Assembly: GCA_000827265.1 (NCBI GenBank)
Contig: KN834794.1
Coordinates: forward strand, 428,482-456,107
DNA from: Collybiopsis luxurians FD-317 M1
Lineage: Eukaryota > Basidiomycota > Agaricomycetes > Agaricales > Omphalotaceae
Length of the DNA: 27,626 nucleotides
Direction: 5' to 3'
Part shown: positions 9,725 through 20,613 of the stretch, in pieces
Numbering within the stretch: the first letter of the stretch is position 1
How the letters are laid out: each line of letters opens with the position of its first letter
Made by a program: the position numbers and the translations under genes
Notes under the pieces: generated by a model
The model's database searches: none
Told to the model about the DNA's origin: nothing
What the model saw: only the letters and a program-made list of their open reading frames with translations

Positions 9725-12267
9725 TCGCTCAAATACAATGTATCTTTACAACTGTTGCACTGCAATCTGATCATGAAATACCCTATACAGATCTCAGTGC
9801 CATAGTTACACTTTTATGTTTCTGTGCATCTATTTCTCATGTATATAAATGGAATTTGGAGTAGTTCAATAGTTGCAGTAAAGAAGATTCTCAAAGATTT
9901 AAAGTCATGAGTGGTGAGAACAAGTCCTTCATAATTAACTGTTATGGCCTTGTCCAAAACTTATGTGGTTAAATATGTTCAGAATATAGTGATCTGATCA
10001 ATTAGTTCCTTGATCAGGTAGTTCCTATGCCTTTTTGTGTAGACAATGGCACAAGTGAGAAGCTTAAAGGTATAAGTGATGGCTAACAAGATTGGTTTTG
10101 GCATTCAATGGTTAGTGTGAATACAACAAAAAGAACAATGTCTACAGTGTATTAGTTATGATAGACACTATTACTGGTTATAGCTAAAGATGTGGATATA
10201 TTGCAGAGGTGTTGTCAATGACTTTGAGAGCAAAGAGAGAGAAAGAGAAAAAGAGGAAATTTAGACAAGTAGGTATGACAAAATATCTGAGCTGGGGTTT
10301 CTACAGAGCCCCAGCAGCTTATATGCTATGTTATGGCATAAATACTAGCAAAGCCACTGGCGTTGGGGCTTCGTATATGCCGATGTGGCTCTAGGAATTC
10401 CCATGCCGAAGGTGCAATTAGTTTGGGCAGTCAGTTTTACTTGCAATAGCGGTGCATACTTTAATTAATTGATGTGTCCATTTGATCCTCCATCATTGAA
10501 TGTGATATCCACTGTTATGTCCTATGAATTAGTGATGAAAAGGTATTGTATATATTAGCTAGAGGTTGAATTAGTAGAAATGATAGAAAATAGGTAAAAT
10601 GGCAGAATTGATAGGTAATTTGGGGCGGGTCCTAACATTGACACAATAGGCCACTAGAGATACTCACATCCTGGGCATCTCAGTTTCAGAGCCAAGCTGG
10701 TAAATGAGCCCAGTATCCATCCACATTTGCATATAGTGCTGCAATTAGTTAACTGTCAACTCGGAGCTATGAATCCAGTAAGAGGATTCTAGTATGTTCA
10801 ATACCGACATGCTTTGCTTGTTCATAAAAGGAAAATTGAACATTGTCTACATTGCATGGGTATCAATAGACTCATATTTGCAGATACAAAGCGGCAAGCC
10901 TTGGAGGCCAGTGTCATATGACACCACTCTCAAACCCAATTCAGACGAGGGTTCTGAGTGCCTTTAATTTGGATTTTGTGTTACCTACTAACAAGCTAAG
11001 GATCCCAATAGAGCAGAAACATACAGTATTTACCTTGGGCTTCCTCATTTGGTATCGAATTTGATGAGTAAATAAACTATTAGATACAAAGGCCATAATC
11101 TTGCATCCACTATATTTTCATTACATGCAAGTGCAAGAGGTAGTGCCACGGTAGCTGCCAAGTGTACAGTTTTCATCAAACATATTTTCTTTATTTCCTT
11201 TATTTCCTTTACCACTCGTACTACATACTCTATATAGTTGTTTCTCGTGCCTCCCGCTGCTGCTTACCTGCTATAGTGCAGGGCTCTTACCATTTATTTA
11301 ACTCACTTACACTATATGGACACTTAAGGATATGCCGAGCTTTTAATAAATCTCATAATATTTAGTCGTCACATGAATTTATGAACAAAACTCTGCTTAA
11401 GCTACGTAAAGCCCAACACAAACTCTAACTGCTGTAGCGGTTACTGGTAGTTGGCTTTACCGCTCGCGGCACTATCTCACTTATCAATGATGGACTGATG
11501 AAAGTGAGTGTTCGAGGTCCAGTTACTGTATATAGTCCAATCACCGAGATTCTATTGACTCACATGACCAATGACAGATCCGAAATGAGCGAGGCCTTCC
11601 GGCTTTCCATAGATAGCGAGCTGGCAACAATGGCAACAATGGCAACAGTGGCAACAAAAGGTGAAGCGGCGTGTTGCATTGTCATCACCAACAACGGCAG
11701 TTACTAAGTGGCTTTCAAAGTTTTGGCACCTTGGGCACCACAGCGGCTATTTTCTGGAGTGACCGGCAGTCGATTGGTCTTTTGCAGTTGCTAGGGAGTT
11801 GTTTGCCGGCAATCAGGTTGCCAAATAGAATAATCCAATAACTCATACTTAAATTCCATTTGTCCTCCACATGGCGGACAAGAGATATGAGAGAAACATG
11901 AGATTGATATTGCTAGAGCTTCTGTATCCATGAGCACATGCTGCACAAATCATCCAGCACCATATCATGGGCACCTTACTGAATGCAAAGTGATCAATTT
12001 ATTGAATAAAACTGGCAGACAATATTACCTGCGCTGCCCAATTTCCTTTGTGAGGATTATCATCAGCGACGGCGCGGCTCATTCAAATTTCAGATCCTCA
12101 AATGTTTCATGCATGATTTCCCCATGTCTTGCCACTAAAGACAATGCAAAAAAATAGCATAATTGATGCATAGATAAACTCAAGAGTTCGCTATAGAGTT
12201 ATTGCCCATCAACACGGAAATACTGAATTACGAAATTTGCAAGCTTGCTGGAAGAGTTGGAATTTTT
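9725..12267. other. Gene-free stretch between copia element and P450 pseudogene
   Basis: No coding region is supported. The open frame at 11498-11707 is mainly a product of a GGCAACAAT-type tandem run near 11623-11660. A short hairpin lies near 10288-10314 (GCTGGGG/CCCCAGC). On the - strand near 12050-12150 a short peptide-like stretch (ARHGEIMHETFEDLKFE) might be a coding remnant, but it could not be assigned to a family. Confidence 0.45.
11587..11612 (-). repeat. 26-bp inverted repeat partner of 3648-3673
   Basis: An exact reverse complement of 3648-3673. The two copies lie 7.9 kb apart on either side of the copia element. The origin is unknown. Confidence 0.5.
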
Positions 12268-14723
12268 TTAGACTTCATACATACTCAGGACTGGCCGAAC
12301 TTCTGTTAATTGCCCGATGATAATGTCACAGTGGATCTCATTTTGAATAGCAATTGTTACTGGCATAGGCTTTGGGACAGCAGTGATGCCCTAACAATAT
12401 ATCAGGTTAGGCCTGCAATGCATTAATATGTTTAGAGATAGCTGAGGCTCACATCTCCGTAATTATCCAAACTGCAGAGGATTTCTTGTCCAGTTTTACT
12501 ATCTGTCTTTGAGCTAAATTTGAATGCCCATGCTAGATTCACAACATTCAACTCCTGTAAAATTGAAATCAGCTTAATCTGCACTTGTGTGTCAGAATTC
12601 CGAGGGAAGCCAACTAGGGATGTCTTGGCAAGTGCAATTCCTGGACATACATGCTTTCCCGCTCCGAATAGCATGTTCAGGCGACGGGTGGGATCATCAG
12701 TAATTCTATGGATTTTCCAAAAAACGATCTGGAATGAATTCCTCTGGCTTGTCAAAGTACCTTTCATCGTGACCCATGCCCCCTGTGTTGGATTATTATT
12801 AGGTATTCACAAGGTACAATTGGATATATCTATCTATGGAACATTTTCTCGTAGTTGTACTATACTTATATTTATGTTCCCTTGCTATCTCACACTGTTC
12901 TATCTTTAGTAGTAGTGTACTTATATCTCGTCTCACCATCACATCTCAGTTCTCATGATTCCTATCACATCTACCCATTCTTGTATACTAGTTCTCATGA
13001 TACTTAGTTACATGTTCTCATCTATCTTTTATCCAGCCAATGGTTGACTACATATAACATTGTGTACTTGTATATAAAGCCACCTACATACACGAACAAT
13101 CCAGTGGCACTTTTTCCCCCCTTTGATCTGTGTGATCAACTTAGTGCTGTGTGCACTTCAGCCAATTCATTCTCAAGTCCATAACCTCTAATACCCTGCC
13201 ACTGAATACTTAGAAAGCAGATTTGGAGTGAAAAAATACATACAGATGTTCATGAAAACTGCTGCACCCTTGGGATATAGATAGCCATCTATGATTTCGT
13301 CCTTGGTCATTTCATGAGGAAGTCCCAAAAGCCCAATTAGTCTGAAGCAATTACACTAGAATCAGGAGTCATAAAGAATTGGTGAGCAGTATTGCAACAA
13401 GGTTTGAGTCTAAGACCATAAATACCTCTTCAATGAATGCTAGCATATACTTGAGCTTCGGAATGTCATCAAATGTAGGGGCACGATCTGCGCCCACTAT
13501 ACTGTCAATTTCCATCTGAACCTTGTGTTGGCAATGGGGATAGAGAACAAATGCATAAACAATATTTTGTAAGGCAGCTGAGCAGCTTTTGGATCCCTCA
13601 AGTAATACACCCCCCAGATAACTTGCCGTTTCTGATCAGAGATGAGCACAGAGATATAAAAGAGAGACCCACAGTAAATGTTCTCTAGAGTTTATCCCCA
13701 GCTTCGATGCATGATGTATTGCATATTCCATGAGTGCTCCTCTCTCGCTCTCTTCCTTTGCAATCCGATGTTCAACATTACTGAGAAGACGATCGTACAG
13801 GGAGTGTTATAAATGCCTGATATCCTCCACGGTCTGCTTCCATTTCGCCCATCTCTTCGGTACCAGCGCAAGAAATGGAAAGAGATCCACCGGAGGAAGT
13901 GTTCCGATTTCGAGCGCTTCAACATATCGAGGGTGTACATTCATGAAATCCGCAATGTCAGGGGACTGCAGCGTTGGGCCTCGTTGTCCGTATATGATAC
14001 CGAGGCTAAATGAGAGAGTATAACGTCGAAGGTGGTCAAACCATAACTTCGAAATGTAAGCTTCAGGTCAGCAGAATCAGAGCGCTTGGCTCTCACTTCG
14101 GGTGAATGAAGAAGATCATTCATGAGTTGAGTTGCTTCTGCATACTGGTATGCACTTCTAGTTTTAACACTTTCGGGGCTTAGTGCATAAGCTGCTGCCT
14201 TTCGCGACGATTTCCATGTATCATTTGCTGTATATAAAATTTTAATAGCACGCAAAATTGACGCAGTTGATAATAATTAAATCAAGCAATACTGACCATA
14301 TCTCCCAGTTGCCATATGGACATTATTCGGAGCAATCATCCCTGCAATAATTGATTTGGGACGATTGGAGCTTGATACACTTTTCAAGTCGAACAACTTG
14401 TGGACGAGCGTTGGGGTATTGATGACAATAATTGTATTGTTCATGACCTTTAATCTGAATACATCACCGTATGTTTTGGCTTGCTACCTTGTTAGTTCCA
14501 AATCAATGATTCAAACATAATGTAGCTACTGACCCCATTCGGTGTACTTGAGGTGTAAACGTTTTTGAGGAACGATGAGCAAATTCCCAATTAATGGAAT
14601 CAAGGTAGGACCAGGTGGCAAGGGGGGACGCCTCTGGCGGAACAGCTGAATGAAAGAAATGAAGGCAATAGATGCCCAAGCAAGAGCTAGAATATTTCCA
14701 ATCGAGAGTAGAAAGGGAGACAT
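12268..14723 (-). pseudogene. Cytochrome P450 monooxygenase pseudogene, nine exons
   Basis: Start at 14723: a membrane anchor of about 25 residues, then the proline hinge PPLPPGP and PLIGNLL. Inferred exons: 14723-14534, 14479-14297, 14227-14097, 14046-13673, 13631-13426, 13341-13244, 12782-12615, 12554-12453, 12390-12268. Most introns are 41-84 nt with GT-AG ends. Landmarks are FDHLRRYTLSFSLGIIYG, YLGGVLLEGSKSCSAAL (I-helix, where DT-type residues are replaced), LPHEMTKDEIIDGYL and the haem loop FGAGKHVCPG near 12660, with the cysteine ligand kept. Defects: an in-frame TAA at 13807-13809 after WAKWKQTVEDIRHL; a phase mismatch across the 13632-13672 intron; no ExxR helix-K motif between FIEE and LIGLLG; and a frameshift near 12710 (FLENP to ITDDP). 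The full length would be about 500 residues, normal for the family. Intron 12783-13243 carries a solo LTR. The neighbouring SDR remnants suggest a former metabolic gene group. Confidence 0.85.
12786..13193 (+). mobile_element. Solo LTR in a P450 intron
   Basis: The ends are TGTTGGATTA and CCTCTAATA (one change from the canonical TCTAACA). The 5-bp target duplication CCCTG lies at 12781-12785 and 13194-13198. A TATATAAAG box sits at 13071-13079 on the + strand, antisense to the P450. Removing the LTR and one CCCTG shortens the intron from 461 to 48 nt, a normal fungal size. It is not the LTR of the copia element at 5620-9719. Confidence 0.85.
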
Positions 14724-15400
14724 TGATCAAGCATATAACGGTAGGCTCGTATGATATTATAATACCTATAGCAAATCACATGGATATCAAATTCTATATG
14801 TACCAAAAACGTTAGCGCAGACGGTAAGGAATGGCCTAAATTCCATGTCTCTATTCAAAGCTAATGTTCGTCTGTAACTACTCGAAATGGAGGCTTCAGA
14901 TGCACTAGTGGATGTATTGCACCGGAAATTATATACCATATCTAACGGTGGGATGGTCTATATCCACTAAGTCCTTGTATTCTCCCGATCACTTCACCCT
15001 CTCTGTTCAATTTCGTCATTTCGTTCAGTATGCGAGAAGGGAAGCAACAAGAGAAAATAAGTTTGAATAAACTTCGAGCAGTAAACATTATCTGCACAGG
15101 TATTGGATAAGTACTAATATAGGTCAGCAGAACGCTCCGAGCTCAAAATTCCTCAGGCTGCAGCATTACATCTAGACACATGGAGAACCACCGGCGAACT
15201 TCGGAGTGCCCTTTCATTCACAAGCCCAGCTCTGCCGACAATGAAGACCTTAGTGTCTTTTCCGCCAGCCTTAGTCCACTCTGGGTACAGGCATCAGCCC
15301 TTTAGCAAACTAGTCGGACCGGACGTATTTAATGCATTAAAATCGGTTTCAACCTCTTCGCTTCTATCGTTTCCTCTTTTACCAGAATTCTCACGAACGA
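14724..15400. other. Upstream region of the P450 pseudogene
   Basis: No gene is supported. CpG content rises from about 14.8 kb onward compared with the sequence to the left. The open frame at 15241-15564 (+) runs antisense over an SDR remnant and is treated as a shadow. Confidence 0.4.
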
Positions 15401-15409
15401 CGTGTTCGT

Positions 15410-15560
15410 ATTGCGCGCTGGCACACTATCCTGAAAGTCGTATCACATTGTTTAAATTCATGTCGAGCATCGGGAAGCGTAGGATTTCAATGGAATGTCG
15501 AAATTACGGCCTGAGCTGCTGCTTTGCGGTTGTAAACAGGAGCGACCTAGGAGGTAATTC
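15410..15560 (-). pseudogene. Short-chain dehydrogenase fragment, copy B
   Basis: The - strand translation gives RKAAAQAVISTFH, a TGA stop, NPTLPDARHEFKQCDTTF and then decay. It aligns with the RNEAAIRAVVSTIPKPTLP...EFIRCDATL part of copy A (16656-17220), which lies just after the Rossmann glycine motif. The N-terminal cofactor motif is missing. Sequence at about 15640-15770 resembles the region upstream of copy A (about 17420-17510: GGCAAGCCT, CCGAA, GTTCCGGT), so the two copies look like a decayed tandem duplication. Confidence 0.6.
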
Positions 15561-15994
15561 CTGAAGCTGGAGGTTGATACGGAGGTGAATTGATAAGTAA
15601 AGGCAGCTATTCAAGCAACGGAAGAGCTAGATCTGTAAAAATCGAGTAACTGAAGGAAGAGACGTGAGGAAGCCAACGTCGGGCAAGCCTAGATTTCGGT
15701 CCGAAGTTCCGGTTGCAACGCTTTTTTCTCTCGACTGTCAAAGCAGCAAGACTGAACTTAGCCGGACCAGCTACCCGCATCCGTCTTTCATCCTCCTGCA
15801 CCCTCATTTCTTTGCATAGAGCTGGAGGCTAGATTGGGCTTTACCTTTAATTACCACGGCTTGTACGCACCTCGATTCCCTTTCCGACACTCGACTCTGC
15901 ACGCCCTCACCCGACAATTTGACGCTATGCCCAATCGATTTTCATCCATGTATTCGGTTATACACCTCTCTTGGATAGCTTGCCGGCCGTAATT

Positions 15995-16261
15995 ATGGTA
16001 AAACGGTTATCATCGAATTGTTCAAACGGCGAGGGGACGGACTTGGAAAATTGGAGAAGGAGCCAAAGGGTCAGTTTACGATAACACCTCCGTTTTGTAC
16101 CATTTGAATGCTTGTATTAACACTTAAACTAGTTTGGGAGCCTCCGTCAGTCGGAGCTGACGTCTACAACTGTGCAGGTACTTCGTGAACACCTGTATCG
16201 TGATCACGCTGTCGGCCGTCTGTCCGAAACCAGTCACCAAAAAGATTACCTGCTCAATCAG
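15995..16261 (+). CDS. Possible small spliced gene, two exons (weak)
   Basis: An ATG at 15995 opens a 25-codon exon ending at 16069 before GTCAGT. A 108-nt intron (16070-16177, ending TGTGCAG) is followed by a 28-codon exon (16178-16261) that ends before GTAAGA. Both exons are in phase 0 and join into a charged peptide containing LENWRRSQR|VLREHLYRDHAVG. A third exon after 16303 or 16311 would stop soon. No family was recognised. The splice signals are good, but the open frame is short and it lies between two decayed SDR fragments, so chance is quite possible. Confidence 0.2.
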
Positions 16262-16655
16262 GTAAGATCCTCGTTCATATGTCTGCTTGAATTCGACTTA
16301 CAGCTCTAGCAGGGTCACTCGGCTTTCCACTTCAGCTTCCTCTGCGTCATTTCTAATCCAACTTTTCCTTGACCCACCCCATCGCACCGTACCCCACCGA
16401 CCCACCGTTCCGCTCTACCACGAACCTCTAATATGGAGATCCGCCAGCCTATCCGCAAAATTCCTAGACTTCTCATCCGGCGCCACCCAACGTTGCCCCT
16501 TCCAGAGTTCTGCCAATGTGTATAGAAAGAAAAATGCGCTGGGTTGCTAGCATTGGTGTGGATGAATCCGAGGTGTGCGTTGACGGTAAAGATGAAGCGG
16601 GATTATAGGACAGCCAGGAGGATTGGCCAGATGAAGGTGGTCGGTGAGGATGTGA

Positions 16656-17220
16656 TCAGTGCGGGTGAAAGATTGTACGAATGGAAAAAAGGGGATGAGG
16701 CAGACTGTGACGTCCAGATAAACAGGTAACTACCAACGATTTGAAGGAGTCTGCTATTCTTAACCTTACATTATTCCAGTCTACATACTTTCCGACCCCA
16801 ACTCTGCAAACGATCAAAACCTTTACATCTTCCCATGCTGCTCGAGCTGACTCCAAAGTGAGCTTCGGCTCCTTACTAAATACATGGAGTATAAAATATC
16901 AACTCAAATCGCAGCTTATTTCCTTCCACCGTTTCCTCTCTTCCAGGAGTCTGCACGAACATCGGAGACTAGACCAACAGCAGAGTCGCGTCACATCGTA
17001 TAAATTCAGGTCGACCGCCGGGAAGGGTGGGTTTTGGGATTGTCGATACCACAGCCCTAATTGCCGCCTCATTTCTTCCGAGGTGGATGATGTGAGCGTT
17101 TCGTCTAGTGGTGTGAGCAAAAGCTTCGGCTATGCCACGACCTACACTGGCTGTTTCGTCAATGAAGACTGCGATTAGGAGATTGTGGTTGTAGATAGGA
17201 GTCACCTGAGGCTCGAGGGT
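16656..17220 (-). pseudogene. Short-chain dehydrogenase/reductase pseudogene, copy A
   Basis: The - strand frame from about 17205 reads LLIAVFIDETASVGRGIAEA, the beta1-glycine loop-alphaB of a Rossmann fold. The expected GGTSGIG is altered to DETASVG. It continues AHIIHLGRNEAAIRAVVST, then KPTLPGG and EFIRCDATL. After a frame change near 16975, short matches follow (SDVRADSW, LRFELIFYT), then WEDVKVLIVCRVGVGKYVDW in the 16856-16656 frame. That piece corresponds to the GEDARVMSVL...GKGG segment of fungal SDRs. The catalytic YxxxK region was not found. NAD(P)-dependent oxidoreduction was the ancestral activity; this copy is dead. Confidence 0.7.
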
Positions 17221-17229
17221 TTGTACGAG

Positions 17230-18780
17230 GGTTTGTACAGTTGTGAAGTGAGAAGCAGTCCTGTTTCGTCGAGAGGTAAAGGCGAAAGCTGCTGAGAAAG
17301 GGAGAGCCGCCCAACTTAGGTTTTTAAGGGAAGGGGAAAGAGATACAAGGAAGTTCTACGCAACAAAGCCAGGTACCTATAACGTGAGGTATTGGTAGAA
17401 TTGCAAGCTGTGAGACGTGTGCGCGATCCGCCTGGCAAGCCTGAAGATCCTAACCGAACGTTCCGGTCGTTGTTACACAAGGTAGTAAAGCTCTTTTCTC
17501 TTGATCGTCATGGCTCAGATATTCGCAAGACCTGTTTAATCTTACCCTTGTCCTATTAGCTTGTGTGGCCAGCTGCAGTTACTCGCAAGAGAAAGAGACG
17601 AGGATCTCGTTAGTTTATTTCCTGCATCTGCTTCTCTTCGACTGCTTTTACGCGCAGCCGTCAATCATCAGGAAAGCGATTCGACTGGGACCAAGTTGCG
17701 GCGGAAATTTGTCTTATCACTTAATAAACCCGAAGCATAATCTCGAAATGTTGCAAAAGCTTTGGTGACTTGTATGACTCGAGTACGCCTTTTGTTTCGT
17801 CGTCTGCTGGGCAACAAATGCACCTTTAGCGCTTTAGCCTCGATCTCTCCATCATTTCCACCCTCCGTCACTTGTATCCCGCCGGTTCTGCATGCAGCAG
17901 TCAATCTTCGACTTTCTCGCCAGTGGTTCAATCAAACGATCTAATCAGAAGATGGCCTTGTAGGATTACAGAAGTGACTTATTATGTGGTAGTACGTAAA
18001 TTCTGTCTTCTCAATTGCCCGTTCTCGTTCTAATGGTTTCCCATTTAGTACGAAGGATTCTGTCGGTTCAAGTTTACGTCCACAGCCTCGCAATGATCAT
18101 GAGCACTTGTTTGACGTCCCCACTGTCTCTCTCTAAACCGTTTCCCCACGAGATTACATGCAGAATCAGGACAGCTGCGGCAACAGATCGGGTCCTGGGC
18201 GCGCGGAGGAGATTCGAGAAAGTCAGCTCGTCGACTCTTAAGGCTCAATAAATCGATGACCCCCCTAGATGCGAACTGTGCATCTTCACTGTGTGTGATT
18301 ATCACCTGGTCCATTGATAATCCCATCTCATCTCCCGCCGACTTCCTGCACTGTTTCTTTCGCGCAATTGCTCGATAAGTCTCCCAGGAGCTTGATTTTG
18401 TGGCTGCGCTTGTTCCTTCCCAACAATTTGGTTATCGGACGACTTTCTCCCCTTTAACCAGCCTATCCCATACTCTGCGAGCGTCTTATTGGTTCTTTGA
18501 ATCTTCTGATTGGTGTATCGCCTCATATCTTTCCGGTGGACTATCTTCACATATCCAGCTTCATGGTTCGGCAGCCTCGTCCGAATGACCCTGATTGTAA
18601 CGAATCGATTCCGTTCCCATGGTACTTTAGAGTCCATGACTACGCCTTTTCTTCTCATCATGTCATCCTGACGCTGCGTACTCGAACATGATTGCTAGTA
18701 TACAACAATACTCAGATGGTGAATCTTATCGATGTCATGCGGTGTCTTTTTGAGGGAATTACCGACTGACCGGCACTTTA
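17230..18780. other. CpG-richer gene-free stretch
   Basis: Many short overlapping open frames occur on both strands, as expected where CpG is frequent and stop codons are fewer. None shows a family motif. The longest (18302-18661, -, 119 residues) is very basic and unassigned. The part at about 17280-17520 resembles the flank of SDR copy B. A short hairpin, CCGGCACTTTATTGCCGG, lies near 18770-18787. Confidence 0.45.
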
Positions 18781-18791
18781 TTGCCGGAGCA

Positions 18792-20050
18792 CCTAACCCT
18801 GAGGATCCCAATGAGGATCCAGATGGGGATGATGATAACAATAATCCACCACCCAGAAGGGGTAACAACCGTTGAGAAACCCTGCACCATTCAATGGCAA
18901 TGGTGGCAACAATGGTAATGGTGGAAGAGGAAAAGGTGGAGGCAATTCACCGGAACCTCCTGATGATGGACCAGATGGAAATGGTGATCCACATGATAAT
19001 GATAGTCACCATTCCCGTAACTTGAGGAATCGAGGTCATACTATGCCTGCTCCATACAATCCGAGAACCTTAGCTGGAGTAGGTGAGTATGTTGCATATG
19101 AACCTAAAAACATTTCCGAAGAAGAATATTTGGATGCTATTTTACATGTCTACATTGACCTTGTAAATTATCATCTAATACATACTCCTGCTACTGGAAA
19201 TAACAATGCCCAGAATCATCTAATACATAATCCTGCTACTGGAAATAACAATGCCCAGAAGGCTATTTTACAGAATATTCCTAAGACGGAATATTTTTAT
19301 GGTGATGAAGTTGTCATTAAATTTGATACATGGATTCGCTCACTGATCAGATGGCTAAATATAGCTGATCAGTGTGGACCCGAATCGCGTCAACAGTGGG
19401 TGATCACTGCTGTTGATATACAGCGAGTGAACACACTATCTTCATTTTTACGAGGAGACGCTAGAGATTGGTACAATGATGTAGTCGAACAAGTTCCAGA
19501 TTCATTTGGAATTGATTACAACACACTTACTGGCCATCCTACATTCACACAAGTATTGTGTGGATTACTCAAATGATTTATTCATGAAGCATTGCTTACA
19601 ACTGTAGCAAATCACTTTCACAATGTTCAATATTCCTCTACAAGCGGAATTAAAGGGTATTCAGTGAATTAGTATGATTTGCTAGATGTATGGCTAACCC
19701 TGACGTTTATACATAACACCAATCGCAGACCACGTTCACCTAAACGATTACAAATTGTAGACCAATGTTGGTATACTGTGAAGGAGCATTCAGTTCCTAA
19801 ACGAGAATTTGTGCACCCACCGAGACCCCCCAAAACACCAGATCCTGCACCTGGACAATGGCCCAGGACCCAGCCATATGGTGTTTATTGGGATTGTGGC
19901 AAATCTGGACACTACTGCGGTGATCCAGTTTGCAAAGCAAAAGGAAAATCAAATGAACAGGTTTTCCGCATGGTAGATAAAGACGGCAACTCACAGAATG
20001 TTCATCTATTCAAAATGTCAGCTGACAACCTTCGACGTAACGATTGTTAA
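18792..20050 (+). pseudogene. Retroelement gag-like protein, decayed
   Basis: An acidic, Asn/Gly-rich N-terminus (PNPEDPNEDPDGDDDNNN) changes frame near 18872. It then runs in one frame to 20050, broken by TGA at 19574-19576 and TAG near 19670. A capsid-like block contains KFDTWIRSLIRWLNIADQCG, RGDARDWYNDVVEQ and FIHEALLTTVANHFHNVQYS. A degenerate zinc knuckle, DCGKSGHYCGDPVC, follows near 19893. The layout matches gag of basidiomycete LTR retroelements. No protease, reverse transcriptase or integrase follows and no LTRs were found, so this is an isolated gag remnant. Confidence 0.65.
19172..19261 (+). repeat. 45-bp tandem duplication within the gag-like pseudogene
   Basis: There are two in-frame 15-codon units, HLIHTPATGNNNAQN and HLIHNPATGNNNAQK, at 19172-19216 and 19217-19261. 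They differ at only two bases, so the duplication is recent compared with the decay of the gene. Confidence 0.85.
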
Positions 20051-20245
20051 CAATTTACGGTGCTACCAAAAGAATACTTGTTAACAATCTATTGGTGCCC
20101 ATACGGACTGCGTGGGCCTTCAATTGTACACAATCTAATGGTGAAATTTTGTTAACAATCTACGATGCGTGTTAACAAATCGGCCAGTTTGTATACAATA
20201 CTTGTTAACAAATCAGCCGGTTTGTATATGATACTTGTTAACAAT
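20044..20245 (+). repeat. Cluster of seven TTGTTAACAAT-type motifs
   Basis: Copies begin at 20044, 20078, 20124 (TTGTACACAAT), 20149, 20169, 20202 and 20235, with spacings of 34, 46, 25, 20, 33 and 33 bp. The core TTGTTAACAA is palindromic. The last three copies sit in a longer unit that includes CGGCCAGTTTGTATACAATA or CAGCCGGTTTGTATATGATA. The cluster begins at the end of the gag-like pseudogene and has no coding signal. Confidence 0.75.
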
Positions 20246-20423
20246 TTAGCGGTGCCTACAAAGGCGCACCCCTTCCAAATTAGGCATTACCGCCTCCCAC
20301 CCAGAGGTTCCAAATCCGGTATCGACCAAAATACAGATCTCATCCGTTCAAAATCTGGATTAGGAACTCTGAGCAGGTACAAGATCGATAAGGTTTGCTC
20401 TGGTGTGTGCTGTAAGCTTGGCT

Positions 20424-20500
20424 ATAATAGGAAAGTGTATAGATCTCTTTGACCATGTCGTGAACTTCAAAGAAGCGTATAGACCGCTTTGACCATATGC
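20424..20500 (+). repeat. Direct repeat with GTATAGA...CTTTGACCAT
   Basis: Two copies about 42 bp apart share GTGTATAGATCTCTTTGACC / GCGTATAGACCGCTTTGACC followed by AT. They are short and unassigned, and lie between the TTGTTAACAAT cluster and the KDZ pseudogene. Confidence 0.5.
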
Positions 20501-20613
20501 ATGTCAACTGAGTGATTTTTCAGGTTCAACCACAGTTAGCCAGTAAAAATTCACTACTCCTTGAGTTCGATGCTTTTGTTTCGGTACAATTTATGTAATT
20601 AATGCGTATTCAC

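Noticed and set aside
11498..11707. 69-residue frame near 11.6 kb
   Set aside because: It is partly made by a GGCAACAAT-type tandem run and lacks any motif.
13941..14255. Apparent frameshift in the P450 after SHLASVSYT
   Set aside because: A 50-nt intron (14047-14096, GTGAGA...GAAG) puts LWFDHLRRYTLSF in phase, so no frameshift is needed there.
15241..15564. 107-residue + strand frame as a gene
   Set aside because: It lies antisense over the SDR fragment, whose - strand translation matches the family clearly.
16741..17178. 145-residue + strand frame as a gene
   Set aside because: It is antisense to SDR copy A and has no motif of its own.
17662..17690. CATCAGGAAAGC as a fourth CATCAGG-family terminus
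   Set aside because: There is no CCCAGGC block, no partner end and no subterminal motif array nearby; probably chance.
18302..18661. 119-residue basic - strand frame as a gene
   Set aside because: No family motif and no supporting signal; it lies in a CpG-rich stretch where chance open frames are common.
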